This document shows, piece after piece, positions 1 to 10,130 of a stretch of 64,000 nucleotides of DNA (positions are counted from its first letter, which is position 1; the number at the start of each line of letters is the position of its first letter). The notes under the pieces were generated by a model. That model did no database searches. It was given only the letters and a program-made list of their open reading frames with translations, and had not been told where the DNA came from. The DNA lies in NCBI GenBank assembly GCA_947184155.2, contig CAMXCT020001784.1, positions 62,001 through 126,000 of the forward strand. Direction: 5' to 3'. Source of the stretch: Cladocopium goreaui (taxonomy: Eukaryota; Sar; Dinophyceae; Suessiales; Symbiodiniaceae). Position numbers and translations under genes: made by a program.

Positions 1-584
1 ACATCGGAAGCCTTGCTCACTTGCACAACCTTCGGTTTCCTGGCAAAAAGGATCCTGATGTCCGCTTGGCAAATCGATGACATGTGGCGCAGGTGTCGAA
101 AATTCTTCAAAGGCAAACTCGAAGTTACAGCTGGGTTGAACGTTCCCTCAAACTTTGCAGTCGGTATGCCATCTTGAACTTGTAGAACCAGGACGCTGCC
201 CTGTAGTTATGATCAAACCCACATGGAAAAAACAAAAACTCAAACTAAAGCTTTGATTTTCCCAGGGAACTACAGAAAAACGAAAAAATAGTTTAAGATC
301 CTGATCCAAAATCCAAAGCACATATTTGTTCTCGTTCCCTCTTCTCAGCAAGCACCAAACAATACCATTCGGCAGGCAAAAATTTTGCCGCCGCCGCACA
401 ACCCTAACCGCCTTCGGCCCGGGGGATTTTCTCTTGAAGGCCATTCTTTTCATGGCCTTTTCGAGCCGTGACTGGCCCAAGTTTGCCTGTGACTAACGGC
501 GCTCGCAGGAAAGGGTCAGTGGTGGTCACACCTCAAAATACTGATGTTTGAAAATATGTTTGGATATGTATGAGCACATACAAA
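1..584. other. No supported gene
   Basis: Mixed-composition sequence. The longest open frame, on the minus strand at 148-480, matches no family I recognise and has no supporting motif, so it is not annotated. The last part grades into the TA-rich tract. Confidence 0.5.
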
Positions 585-745
585 TATGTATATGTATATA
601 TCTGTAAATAGATATATATATAGTGTGTATATATATATATATATTTATTTATATTTATATAGTGTACTATATATATATAATGTATATGTAGTATAGTATA
701 TGTACATATGCATATATGTGTGTAATATACATATATATATATCCT
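585..745. repeat. TA-rich microsatellite tract
   Basis: Almost pure alternating TA/TG sequence of about 160 bp. It also lies at the outer edge of the inverted-repeat element that follows, which seems to have inserted into TA dinucleotides. Confidence 0.9.
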
Positions 746-1028
746 GCAGGCCCATACTTTCCCAGAATTTGACCCCAGCACAAAAAAAAAAATACAAGGG
801 CAAAAAACACAGTCCCGAAAAGCAGGTTGGACTTGTCCTTAGCAAAATTTGACCCCAGCACAAGAGGTTCGCGCCCGCGCGCGCGCCTGAAGCGCATACC
901 TTCTGGGGTTCTCCCTGGCGCGCGTGCGCGCGAACCTTCCACACAGATCTCCTTTCCGAAATTTGACCACAGGGAAAAAAAAATTGTGCCGGGGTCAAGT
1001 TTTGGAAAGTACGGGCCTGCAGGATATA
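741..1028. mobile_element. MITE-like element with about 40-bp terminal inverted repeats
   Basis: The left end (about 741-782, ATCCTGCAGGCCCATACTTT...) is the near-perfect inverse of the right end (about 986-1025, ...AAAGTACGGGCCTGCAGGAT). Both ends pass directly into TATATA, as expected for insertion at TA. An inner GC-rich inverted repeat (CGCGCCCGCGCGCGC near 867-885 against GCGCGCGTGCGCGCG near 919-936) and a repeated AATTTGACCCCAGCACA motif add secondary structure. There is no transposase inside, so it would be non-autonomous. The family is unknown. Confidence 0.7.
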
Positions 1029-1259
1029 TACATCTCAAAGTCTCAAAGTGCCATATGAACTTCGTACCACCCGCACGCTTATGCTTCTCTTTTTCACAGC
1101 TCTGCCAATGTTGAGTCAGTTTCACCTGCAATCCTCAGGTTTGCTTTGGGTAGTCACTGCGCGCGAAAGGGGTTAAGAAGGGCGACTTTTTTGTGCCCAA
1201 AAAGGGTTCCAAAAACAAAGAAAAAAGTCGCCAGTAAAAATCCCAAACCAAAAGGAAAA

Positions 1260-1480
1260 TTACTAAGTCACTGTGTGACACGTACATAGCCTCAGACCAG
1301 TTTCACCACTGGTCAGCTACCTAGATCCTCCAGGTTGGAACCTGCTCTTGCAGGTATCACCCGTCCCTTAACCTAAGGGAGGGCAAGCCGCTCTTGGTCA
1401 CCCGAGAGGATCCCCAATAGAGGCTATATACTCGCCTGCCTTGCAGGCCCCCTTAACCTAGGCGGACATCTCCGGCTCTT
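1260..1480. other. Cluster of short perfect palindromes
   Basis: Several small hairpin-forming words follow one another: GTCACTGTGTGAC, GACCAGTTTCACCACTGGTC, ACCTGCTCTTGCAGGT, CCCTTAACCTAAGGG, CCTGCCTTGCAGG. No open frame and no recognisable tRNA, snRNA or SINE promoter boxes. It could be a structured RNA or a degenerate foldback element. Confidence 0.4.
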
Positions 1481-1508
1481 AGGGTTGGGTGGGTGGGGAA
1501 AGAAAAAG

Positions 1509-1562
1509 CAATGAATGCTATTTTGGGTCAACTCCCTTGAGCCAAAATGATAGCATTCATTG
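1509..1562 (-). repeat. Hairpin containing a spliced-leader-like 14-mer
   Basis: The arms CAATGAATGCTATTTTGG (1509-1526) and CCAAAATGATAGCATTCATTG (1542-1562) pair with one bulged base. On the minus strand, 1549-1536 reads CATTTTGGCTCAAG. This equals the last 14 nt of the dinoflagellate trans-spliced leader, which ends CCATTTTGGCTCAAG. The match overlaps the stem, so it may be a relict of a reinserted processed mRNA or a coincidence of the palindrome. Confidence 0.4.
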
Positions 1563-1859
1563 AATCACTTAAAGATGATACATGCACACCCAAGCCTGCC
1601 AAACTCAATGCATCTTCTGATTCCAACATCTTAGCCTCAAAGATACACTTGACCCCAAACAATTCTTACGGGTTCATGTTGGCACTTTTTCCTCGTCCAC
1701 CTTTATATTAATCTTCTCATGCATACACCTCCGGGCAAAAAGGTCCCATGCTGAAAATGCTCAGGGGGCAGTATGGGGCAAAAAAATGCGGTTTCAATTT
1801 AAAAACGACTTTAAAACTGACCCCATCATCCCGTGAGCTACTCACAAAATTCTTAACAT

Positions 1860-2250
1860 AACTCACGGTCGTGTATATGTGTGCGTGTGTAAAAATCATC
1901 TGCGTGCAAAAGCGTCTGTGTGTAAAAGCGTTCGTGTGGCAACGCGTCTGTGTGTAAAAGCGTTTGTGTGTGAAAGCGTGTGTGCATGTGTAAAACGCAT
2001 CTGCGTGTAGAAGCGTCTGTGTGTAAAACCGTCTGTGTGTAAAAGCTTTTGTGTGTAAAATTCGTCTGTGTGTACAAGCGTCTGTGTGTAAAAGCGTTGC
2101 GTCTGTGTGTAAAAGCGTCTGTGTGTAAAAGCGTTTGTGTGTAAAGGCTTTTGTGTGTCAAAGCGTCTGTGTGTCAAAGTGTGTTTGTGTAAAAGCACCA
2201 TGTGTAAAAGCGTTTGTGTGTAAAAGATTTTGTGTGTACTTTGACCGCAC
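1860..2250. repeat. 16-bp minisatellite (TGTGTGTAAAAGCGTC)
   Basis: About 22 imperfect copies of a 16-nt word TGTGTGTAAAAGCGTC, with variants in the last five bases. Minus-strand open frames here are by-products of the repeat (THRRFYTQT-type peptides) and are not genes. Confidence 0.9.
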
Positions 2251-2520
2251 GACATGGAACTGTTAGAGATTGAGGGTGACAATGCTTGCTAGTGTATCCG
2301 TGCTAGGACGTGCGGAGCTTGGTTCGTTTGGTGTGGTAATCTGTGTGGGAATTGATACGTTCATAGTGAGCTTCACTGTTCAGTTTGCATGTCTATGCGA
2401 CAATGATTTTTGCTTGTCAAACGCAGGAGTCGTGGTCTCAGGCTTCGAACAACACATTCTTTGCATTGAATTGTGCGAGTGTGTAGCAGGTTAGTGCATG
2501 AAGTTGTAGAAGTTACCAAG

Positions 2521-3080
2521 TACCTCTTTCCTGGGCTCAGACGTGGACGTAGAGACAAGATGCATTGTGCACAGAGTGAACATCCATATTCTTATATGTA
2601 CGCTGAATGTTCGTGAAACAAGTGACGATTGGCAAACGGGTATCTGTAACATTTCTTGCACTTCTCGAGTTTTCTGTAGGGGCTGTCCGTGAGATCTCGA
2701 GAATTGCATTGTGACAATGTCAGTGTTTGTTTACGATGCAGTGGATCTATGTGATGTATACCACAAAAAAATATATGTGATGTTTTCATTGAAATGCATG
2801 AGCAGTGGACAAAAAAATACTACGGGAATCATTGTACCGTTCAATATTGTACCGTTCAATTTTGTTTTGAAATCAAGCATGTCATGGCATTGTTTTGAAA
2901 TCAAGGAAATAGGTATGCATGTCTCCGAATTTCTGAATGCAAAATGTTTGTTTGAAAGTCACGCACCCGCGACGTTTGTGGACGTTTTGTGGTCGCTGTT
3001 TCATTTGCTGACGGGAACGTCTGTGCGAATGGAGCATGGGACCGCGTCATCCGCGTCGTCCGATGCTGTGGAAATTCGGA
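2521..3080 (+). repeat. Direct repeat copy 1 of about 560 bp, with decayed exon at its end
   Basis: TACCTCTTTCCTGGGCTCAG starts a segment repeated at 3319 with about 95% identity by eye (period 798 bp). The end of the copy (about 3010-3080) corresponds to the first exon candidate of copy 2, but reading on from it gives a different, degenerate sequence. So this copy is probably a dead duplicate. Confidence 0.75.
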
Positions 3081-3318
3081 TGCAGAGGCATTGCGAGATG
3101 ATGCAAGATGGTGTTGCTGAGCTGCTGAGTTTTTTGTTACCGAGCTTTGTTAAACTAGTCTTTTTGCTGATGCGTTCAGCCTTCAGTTCGCAGGTCTCTG
3201 CGACAGTGGTTCTTTGCCATGTCAAACTCATGAGTGGTGTTCTCAGTTTGGAAGTCAGAGAACAAACGCTTTGCAGTGGATTGTGCAACTCTGCAGTGAC
3301 AAGCATAGTTTACCTCTT

Positions 3319-3876
3319 TACCTCTTTCCTGGGCTCAGATGTGAACGTAGAGCCGAGATGCATTGTGCACAGAGTGAACATCCATATTCGTATATGTACG
3401 CTGAATGTTCGTGAAACAAGTGACGATTGGCAAACAGGTATCTTTAACATGTCTTGCACTTCTCGAGGTTTCTGTAGGGGCTGTCTGTGAGATCTCGAGA
3501 ATTGCATTGTGACAATGTCAGTGTTTGTTTACGATGCAGTGGATCTATGTGATGTATAGGACAAAAAAAATATGTGATGTTTTCATTGAAATGCATGAGC
3601 AGTGAACAAAAAATACTACGGGAATCATTGTACCGTTCAATTTTGTACCGTTCAATTTCGTTTTGAAATCAAGCATGTCATGGCATTGTTTTGAAAGCAA
3701 GCGAACAAATATGCATGTCTCGGAATTTCTGAATGCAAAATGTTTGGTTGAAGTCACGCACCCGTGACGTTTGTGGACGTTTTGTGGTCGCTGTTTCATT
3801 TGCTGAAGGGAATGTCTGTGCGAATGGAGCATGCGACCGCGTCATCCGCGTCGTCCGATGCCGTGGAACTTCGGTT
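3319..3876 (+). repeat. Direct repeat copy 2 of about 560 bp
   Basis: Second copy of the 2521-3080 segment. It runs into a coding exon that stays open. It shares the CTGTAGGGGCTGTCYGTGAGATCTCGAGAATTGCAT block with the later repeat units at 4.8, 5.7, 6.9 and 9.2 kb, so it is an older member of the same array. Confidence 0.75.
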
Positions 3877-4066
3877 GCAGGAGCTGCGTAGCAGTGCTGT
3901 GACCAGGGGTCGTGAATGGCTCCAGGATGCCCTGGCACAAATTTCTGTAATGGAGCTTCGCAAAATGGCACAGGCTCGGAATGTTGGCCGTGGACCGGAC
4001 AAGAAGTGGTTTGCAGTTGGAGAGCTGCGCGCTCGATTGCTGGATGTCTTGGCACCTCCAACGCAG
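3812..4066 (+). CDS. Candidate first exon of tandem SAP-like repeat gene
   Basis: Open from ATG (3812, or 3824) to a GT donor after CAG at 4066 (85 codons). The last 72 codons align with the five downstream exons. They share the pattern LRxxAVxxGxEWLxxAL...ELRxxAxAxxVxxxxxxxWxxVGELRxxLLxVL. That pattern resembles two short SAP-type helix-loop-helix units, which usually bind nucleic acid. The N-terminus (MEHATASSASSDAVELR) lacks the VDEA start seen in the others and has no AG acceptor, which fits a 5' exon. The helical-repeat assignment is by eye; the function is unknown. Confidence 0.5.
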
Positions 4067-4173
4067 GTCCGGTGTGGCAGACTAGGATTGTGACGAAAGT
4101 TGCATGTTTGTCACATGGTGCGATGTTGTAGGATGATGGTGGTTTTGTGTTGGCAGTGTGTCGGATGCCGTAG

Positions 4174-4389
4174 GTGGACGAGGCATCGGCTGCCAAATTG
4201 GAAGAACTTCGCCTTGGAGCTGTTTCACAGGGCAAGGAGTGGCTCAGTCGTTCTTTGGACGAAATGCGAAAAGAGGAGCTTCGAGTCTTGGCTACTGCGG
4301 GTGGTGTGGAGACACGATCCGGCAAGGCTTGGCTGCCTGTAGCAGAGCTGCGCAACTCGTTGATGAAAGTCTTGGAACCCTCCACGGAG
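4174..4389 (+). CDS. SAP-like repeat exon, copy 2 (72 codons, phase 0)
   Basis: Bounded by an AG acceptor (CCGTAG just before 4174) and a GT donor (GAG|GTTGGG at 4389/4390). The frame is open with no stop and a length of exactly 216 nt, so the exon can be duplicated or skipped without shifting frame. It encodes VDEASAAKLEELRLGAV..., then RKEELRVLATAGGVETRSGKAW and LPVAELRNSLMKVLEPSTE. Two amphipathic LR-containing helices surround an AGG turn, like a SAP fold. The other copies are at 5056, 5931, 6272 and 7128. Confidence 0.6.
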
Positions 4390-4469
4390 GTTGGGTTCAA
4401 CCAAAAATGTGTTTTGACGTGTGTTGTTTTTGTGACCGAATTCGAATGTTTGTCACATGGTGCGATGAC

Positions 4470-4625
4470 GCTGCAAGACGCTGCAAGACGCTGCAAGACA
4501 ATGCAAGACGATGCAAGATAATGTAAGACATTGCAAGACGATGCAAGGCGATGCAAGGCGATGCAAGATCATGCAAGACAGAGCAATATGATTGAAGGTT
4601 GTGCAAGACGATGCAAGATGATGTG
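4470..4625 (+). repeat. GATGCAAGAC minisatellite, tract 1
   Basis: About 15 copies of the 10-bp word GATGCAAGAC with variants (AATGCAAGAC, GCTGCAAGAC, GATGCAAGGC). It lies in the intron after exon copy 2. Confidence 0.9.
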
Positions 4626-5055
4626 TTACTTCCAAAATAACACGAAATGACGTATGTTATACACACCATCATGGTACCGAGCTTTTTTGTGCCATTTGCG
4701 TGGAATTTTGCATAATAAAATGAATTATCATGTGTCATACACGGCATCATGGTACCGAGCTGTTTTGTCCCATTTATGGGGAAATGTCCATAATAAAATG
4801 AAATGACATATGTCAGACATATCATGTTTGTGAAATACCAAGGATCGACAAACAAATATCTTCAACATTTGTTGCATCTCTTGAGGTCTCTGTAGGGGCT
4901 GTCCGTGAGATCTCCAGAATTGCATACTGATCATGCCAATGTTCGTTTGTGATGTAGTGGATCTATGTGTTATGTTTTCATTGATATGCATGAGCAGCGG
5001 GAAAAAGTTGTAGGATGATGGTTGTTTTGTGGTGGCGGTGTGTCGGATGCTGTAG

Positions 5056-5271
5056 GTGGACGAAGCACCGGCTGCCCAATTGGAAGAACTTCGCCTTGGA
5101 GCTGTTTCACAGGGCAAGGAGTGGCTCAGTCGTTCTTTGTCGGAAATGTCAGCCCGTCAGCTTCGAGTTCTGGCTGCTGCGGGTGGTGCGAAGACAAAGT
5201 CCGACGGGAATTGGCTGCCTGTAGCAGAGCTGCGCAACTCGTTGATGAAAGTCTTGGAACCCTCCACGGAG
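5056..5271 (+). CDS. SAP-like repeat exon, copy 3
   Basis: Again 216 nt, phase 0, AG (CTGTAG) before and GT (GAG|GTTGGG) after. It starts VDEAPAAQLEELRLGAV. The second half differs from copy 2 in a block (SEMSARQLRVLAAAGGAKTKSDGNW) that is shared with copy 5. This shows two interchangeable second-half types within one array. Confidence 0.6.
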
Positions 5272-5344
5272 GTTGGGTTCAACCAAAAATGTGTTGTGAC
5301 ATGAGTTGTTTTTGTGACCGGATTTGCATGTTTGTCACATGGTG

Positions 5345-5492
5345 CGATGACGCTGCAAGACGCTGCAAGACAATGCAAGACGATGCAAGATAATGTAAGA
5401 CATTGCAAGACGATGCAAGGCGATGGAAGGCGATGCAAGATCATGCAAGATAGAGCAATATGATTGAAGGTTGTGCAAGACGATGCAAGATG
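5345..5492 (+). repeat. GATGCAAGAC minisatellite, tract 2
   Basis: Near-identical to tract 1, in the same position relative to its exon. One unit reads GATGGAAGGC. Confidence 0.9.
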
Positions 5493-5930
5493 ATGTGTTA
5501 CTTCCAAAATAACACGAAATGACGTATGTTATACACACCATCATGGTACCGAGCTTTTTTGTGCCATTTGCGTGGAATTTTGCATAATAAAATGAATTAT
5601 CATGTGTCATACACGGCATCATGGTACCGAGCTGTTTTGTCCCATTTATGGGAAATTTTCCATAAGAAAATGAAATGACATATGTCAGACATGGCATGAT
5701 GTTTGTGAAATACCAGGGATCGACAAACAAATATCTTCAACATTTGTTGCATCTCTTGAGGTCTCTGTGGGGGCTGTCCGTGAGATCTCGAGACTTGCAT
5801 AGTGATCATGCCAATGTTCGTTTGTGATGTAGTGGATCTATGTGTTATGTTTTCATTGATATGCATGAGCAGCGGGAAAAAGTTGTAGGATGATGGTTGT
5901 TTTGTGGTGGCGGTGTGTCGGATACTGTAG

Positions 5931-6146
5931 GTGGACGAGGCATCGGCTGCCAAATTGGAAGAACTTCGCCTTGGAGCTGTTTCAGAGGGTGAGGAGTGGC
6001 TCCGTCGTGCTTTGGACGAAATGCGAAAAGAGGAGCTTCGAGTCCTGGCTACTGCGGGTGGTGTGGAGACACGATCCGGCAAGGCTTGGGTGCCTGTAGC
6101 AGAGTTGCGCAGCTCGTTGATGAAAGTCTTGGAACCCTCCACGGAG
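5931..6146 (+). CDS. SAP-like repeat exon, copy 4
   Basis: 216 nt, phase 0, AG/GT flanked. It carries the EGEEWLRRALDEMRKEELRV type of middle segment shared with copy 6. It is followed after only 125 bp by copy 5, the shortest intron in the array. That intron lacks the minisatellite and the CATCATGGTACCGAGC block, so the pair looks like the product of an unequal crossover. Confidence 0.6.
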
Positions 6147-6271
6147 GTTGGGTTCAACCAAAAAATGTGTTGTGACATGATTTGTTTTTGTGACCGAATT
6201 TGAATGTGTCACATGGTGCGATGTTGTAGGATGATGGTGGTTTTGTGGTGGCAGTGTGTCGGATGCCGTAG

Positions 6272-6487
6272 GTGGACGAGGCATCGGCTGCCAAATTGGA
6301 AGAACTTCGCCTTGGAGCTGTTTCACAGGGCAAGGAGTCGCTCAGTCGTTCTTTGTCGGAAATGTCAGCCCGTCAGCTTCGAGTTCTGGCTGCTGCAGGT
6401 GGTGCGAAGACAAAGTCCGACGGGAATTGGCTGCCTGTAGCAGAGCTGCGCAACTCGTTGATGAAAGTCTTGGAACCCTCCACGGAG
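6272..6487 (+). CDS. SAP-like repeat exon, copy 5
   Basis: 216 nt, phase 0, AG/GT flanked. It combines the VDEASAAKLEELRLGAVSQGKE start of copy 2 with the SARQLRVLAAAGGAKTKSDGNW second half of copy 3. Confidence 0.6.
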
Positions 6488-6565
6488 GTTGGGTTCAACC
6501 AAAAAATGTGTTGTGACATGATTTGTTTTTGAGACCGAATTTGAATGTTTGTCACATGGTGCGAT

Positions 6566-6692
6566 GACGCTGCAAGACGCTGCAAGACAATGCAAGACGA
6601 TGCAAGATAATGTAAGACATTGCAAGACGATGCAAGGCGATGGAAGGCGATGCAAGATGATGCAATATGATGCAAGAGGATGCAAGATGATG
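6566..6692 (+). repeat. GATGCAAGAC minisatellite, tract 3
   Basis: Shorter tract after exon copy 5, ending in GATGCAAGAGGATGCAAGATGATG. Confidence 0.9.
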
Positions 6693-7127
6693 TGTTACTT
6701 CCAAAATAACACGAAATGACGTATGTTATACACACCATCATGGTACCGAGCTTTTTTGTGCCATTTGCGTGGATTTTTGCATAATGAAATGAATTATCAT
6801 GTGTCATACACGGCATCATGGTACCGAGCTGTTTTGTCCCATTTATGGGAAAATTTCCATAAGAAAATGAAATGACATATGTCAGACATGGCATCATGTT
6901 TGTGAAATACCAGGGATCGACAAACAAATATCTTCAACATTTGTTGCATCTCTTGAGGTCTCTGTGGCGGCTGTCCGTGAGATCTCGAGACTTGCATAGT
7001 GATCATGCTAATGTTCGTTTGTGATGTAGTGGATCTATGTGTTATGTTTTCATTGATATGCATGAGCAGCGGGAAAAAGTTGTAGGATGATGGTTGTTTT
7101 GTGGTGGCGGTGTGTCGGATACTGTAG

Positions 7128-7343
7128 GTGGACGAAGCATCGGCTGCCAAATTGGAAGAACTTCACCTTGGAGCTGTTTCAGAGGGTGAGGAGTGGCTCC
7201 GTCGTGCTTTGGACGAAATGCGAAAAGAGGAACTTCGAGCCCTGGCTACTGCGGGTGGTGTGCAGACACATTCCAACCGGAGTTGGTTGCCTGTAGCAGA
7301 GCTGCGCAGATCGTTGATGAAAGTCTTGGCGACTTCCACGGAG
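7128..7343 (+). CDS. SAP-like repeat exon, copy 6
   Basis: 216 nt, phase 0, AG/GT flanked. It is the most diverged copy at its end (LPVAELRRSLMKVLATSTE) and has VQTHSNRSW where the others have VETRSGKAW or AKTKSDGNW. The next unit downstream carries no exon that I can recover; the following exon candidate is at 9569. Confidence 0.6.
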
Positions 7344-7364
7344 GTTGGGTGCAAAAAAAAACGG

Positions 7365-7850
7365 CATCATGGTACCGATGTTTTTTTTGGCTATTTATGT
7401 GGGATTTATCATACAAAAATGAAATAACATGTCGTGCACGGCATCATGGTACCGATCTTTTCTCGACCATTTATGTGGGATTTTCCACACCAAAATGAAA
7501 TCATATGTGTCATACAGGACATCATGGTACTGAGCCTTTTTTGATGGTTTCTGTGGATTCTTTCCAGAAGAAAATGAGACAGTGTGTGCCATTTACTGCT
7601 TTATGGTATTGGACATTTTTTTGTGTGCAAACGTATGCAGGCATATCAGTAGTGAAGTATTGTCACACGTGTGATTTGCAGTCTCACGGTACTGATCTTT
7701 TTGGGCCATATTTGTGGTAGTTTCCATACAAACATGAAATAACATGTGTCATTCATAGCATCATGGTACTGAGCTTTTTTTGGGCCATTTATGTCGGAGT
7801 TTCCATACAAAAAAATGAATTAACATTTGTTGTATTTATCGGGGTTTCTG
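7365..7850 (+). repeat. Tandem repeat of about 85-bp CATCATGGTACCGAGC units
   Basis: At least five diverged units, each with CATCATGGTACYGANCTTTTTT, CCATTTATGTGGGA, TTTCCATACAAAAATGAAAT and AACATGTGTCATACA. Single or double copies of the same unit lie at 4655-4830, 5530-5700, 6725-6895, 8205-8310 and 9050-9225. Confidence 0.75.
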
Positions 7851-7854
7851 TGCG

Positions 7855-8181
7855 CAAGATGATGCAAAACGATGCAAGATGATGCAAGACACTGCAAGAC
7901 GATGCAAGATAATGCAAGACAATGCAAGATGCTGCAAGATGGTGTAAGAGAATGCGGGGCAATGCAAGATGATGCAAGACGATGCAAGACGATGCAAGAC
8001 GATGCAAGATAATGTAAGACAAGGCAAGATGCTGCAAGGTGGTGTAAGAGAATGCGGGGCAATGCAAGATGATGCAAGACGATGCAAGACAATGCAAGAT
8101 GATGCAGGTCAATGCAAGACATGCAAGACGATGCAAGACAATGCAAGATCATGCAAGACAATGCAAGACGATGCAAGATGA
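7855..8181 (+). repeat. GATGCAAGAC minisatellite, tract 4
   Basis: About 30 copies. A longer subunit ending in GGTGTAAGAGAATGCGGGGCAATGCAAG is duplicated at 7939 and 8038. Confidence 0.9.
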
Positions 8182-8416
8182 TGTTTTTTCCTAAATAAAA
8201 CGAAATGGTTTATTTCATACACTGCTTCATGGTACCGGGCTTTTTCTGTGGTATTTTCTGTGATGAAATGAAAGAACATGTGTTATACATGGCATCATGG
8301 TACCGAACTTCTTTGAACATCATAATGCTTATATGCACACTGGATGTTTGTAAAATATCAGGGATCTGCAAAGCAATATCTTCAAGATTTGTTGTATTTC
8401 TCGGAGTTTCTGTGTG

Positions 8417-9018
8417 CAAGATGATGCAAGACAATGCGAGACGATGCAAGCGTTTGCAAGATGATGCAAGACAATGCACGATGATGCGAGATTTTGTAAG
8501 ATGATGCAAGACGATGCAAGACAATGCAAGAGGGTGCAAGAGGGTGCAAGATGATGCAAGATGATGCAATACAATGCAAGACAATGCAAGGTGATGCAAG
8601 ATGGTGCAACACAATGCAAGACGATGCGAGATGGTGCAAGTCAATGCAAGACGATGCAAGGTGATGCAAGGCGATGCAAGGGGATGCAATATGATGCAAG
8701 ATGATGCAAGATGATGCAAGATGATGCAAGACAATGCAAGACAATGCAAGACGGTGCAAGAGGGTGCAAGACGATGCAAGACAATGCAAGACGGTGCAAG
8801 AGGGTGCAAGATGATGCAAGATGATGCGAGATAATGCAAGACAATGCAAGGTGATGCAAGATGGTGCAACACAATGCAAGACGATGCAAGGCGATGCAAG
8901 GCGCCGGGTTCCATGATGCAATATGATGCAAGAGGATGCAAGATGATGCAAGACAATGCAAGATGATGCAAGACAAATCAATATGATTGAAGGTTGTGCA
9001 AGACGATGCAAGATGATG
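8417..9018 (+). repeat. GATGCAAGAC minisatellite, tract 5 (longest)
   Basis: About 55-60 copies of the 10-mer with interspersed GGTGCAAGAG variants. The minus strand gives long open frames of the type LHRLASSCIVLHH; these come from the repeat and are not proteins. Confidence 0.9.
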
Positions 9019-9568
9019 TGTTAGGTCCACAATAAAACGAAATGGCGTTTGTTATACACACCATCATGGTACAGAGCTTTTTTGTGCCATTTGCGTGGAT
9101 TTTTGCATAATGAAATGAATTAATCATGTGTCATACACGGCATCATGGTACCGAGCTGTTTTGTCCCATTTATGGGGAAATGTCCATAATAAAATGAAAT
9201 GACATATGTCATAGATGGCATCATGTTTGTGAAATACCAAGGATCGACAAACAAATATCTTCAACATTTGTTGCATCTCTTGAGGTCTCTGTAGGGGCTG
9301 TCCGTGAGATCTCCAGAATTGCATACTGATCATGCCAATGTTCGTTTGTGATGTAGTGGATCTATGTGTTATGTTTTCATTGATATGCATGAGCAGCGGT
9401 GGAAAAAAACTGGTTCCGTTGGGATCATTATATGGTACCGAGCTTTTGTGCTGTAGTTTTGTTGCCATGTTGAGAGTAAAGTAATGTAACACGTGTCATC
9501 TGCAGGCAATTGTAGACTGTCGGCATTGCAAAAACGTCAAGTGCGGCTGTTTTGTTTGATTTTTTTAG

Positions 9569-10130
9569 GAGGAACCGTGTCACGATGATGCTCTTGCGTC
9601 TGGTGCAAGTGTCTTGTGGGGCTGGCTGAAACGATGTTTGGAAAGTCCTTCGGCGCCTGATACTACATTGCTTGGAGATGCTGTTCCAGAAGGAAAAGAT
9701 AGCATGCGTATTTTGGCTGTTTTGGCCGACAAGACCATGCGTCAGGTGGAGGGATTGCATCTTTCGCTTGCTTCTTTGGATGCTCGTGTGGTGGATGCGA
9801 CGTTGCCGCTTCTTGCTACTTTCGATGAAGTGCAGCAATCGTGGCCCAGCAAAGCTGTCATGGATTCGGTTGATTCATTGGATTTACCAGGTTACTTCGC
9901 CTCCATTGGCATGGAGCATTTGCTGCGGCATCAGGTTGTGGCATTGTTGTCCTGTGTTTTGCTGAGTGCATCGGAAGAAAGACGACTTCAATAGTGTCGT
10001 CTGGTGGGGTTCACCATCGACTCGGACATGTTGGAAGTGGCGAGCCGTTTGTGGGATGTCCACACACTTACAGCTGCTTATGAATGGGACAGTTCTGGTG
10101 GTTATGAGGATCGTGACAATGTGGTGGAGG
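9569..10130 (+). CDS. Candidate exon after the tandem array, frame disrupted
   Basis: A strong pyrimidine tract and TTTTTTTAG at 9568 precede an open phase-0 stretch. It starts EEPCHDDALASGASVLWGWLKRCLES and stays open to a TAG at 9992-9994. A second frame from about 9998 continues with a plausible protein (FTIDSDMLEVASRLWDVHTL) up to GAG|GTGGGT at about 10130, a possible donor. Either a hidden intron or a frameshift lies near 9980-10000. No family is recognised. It could be the downstream part of the SAP-like repeat gene. Confidence 0.4.

Larger units (their letters stand above)
4100..9400 (+). repeat. Higher-order tandem array of exon plus intron units
   Basis: Each unit contains in order: a block GGATCGACAAACAAATATCTTCAACATT...ATGCATGAGCAGCGG (4833-5000, 5706-5880, 6899-7077, 9230-9398); a pre-exon block ending GTGTCGGATNCYGTAG; a 216-nt exon; a post-exon block GTTGGGTTCAACC...GTCACATGGTGCGATG; a GATGCAAGAC minisatellite; and a block with CATCATGGTACCGAGC. 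Unit spacing is 873, 1193 (two exons) and 2331 bp (no exon recovered). The near identity of neighbouring units points to recent unequal exchange. Confidence 0.8.

Noticed and set aside
533-1131. Overlapping minus-strand frames with poly-Tyr/Ile
   Set aside because: Products of the TA microsatellite and the inverted-repeat element; no conserved motif.
1260-1480. tRNA or snRNA gene
   Set aside because: The palindromes do not form a cloverleaf, and no A/B box pair or Sm site was found.
1853-2282. Minus-strand frames with THRRFYTQT repeats
   Set aside because: Caused by the 16-bp minisatellite. The repeat was also considered as telomere-like and rejected because the unit is long and not TTTAGGG-like.
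2711-3490. 259-codon plus-strand frame
   Set aside because: It covers an intron-like repeated segment (2521-3080) whose second copy at 3319 is not open in this frame; only its short exon-like part is conserved.
7789-9030. Long minus-strand open frames rich in LHRLASSCIVLHH
   Set aside because: They are translations of the GATGCAAGAC minisatellite; all three frames give similar peptides because the 10-bp unit cycles through frames.
4100-9400. CRISPR-like array
   Set aside because: The repeats are a short-unit minisatellite without unique spacers, in a eukaryotic context with no cas genes.
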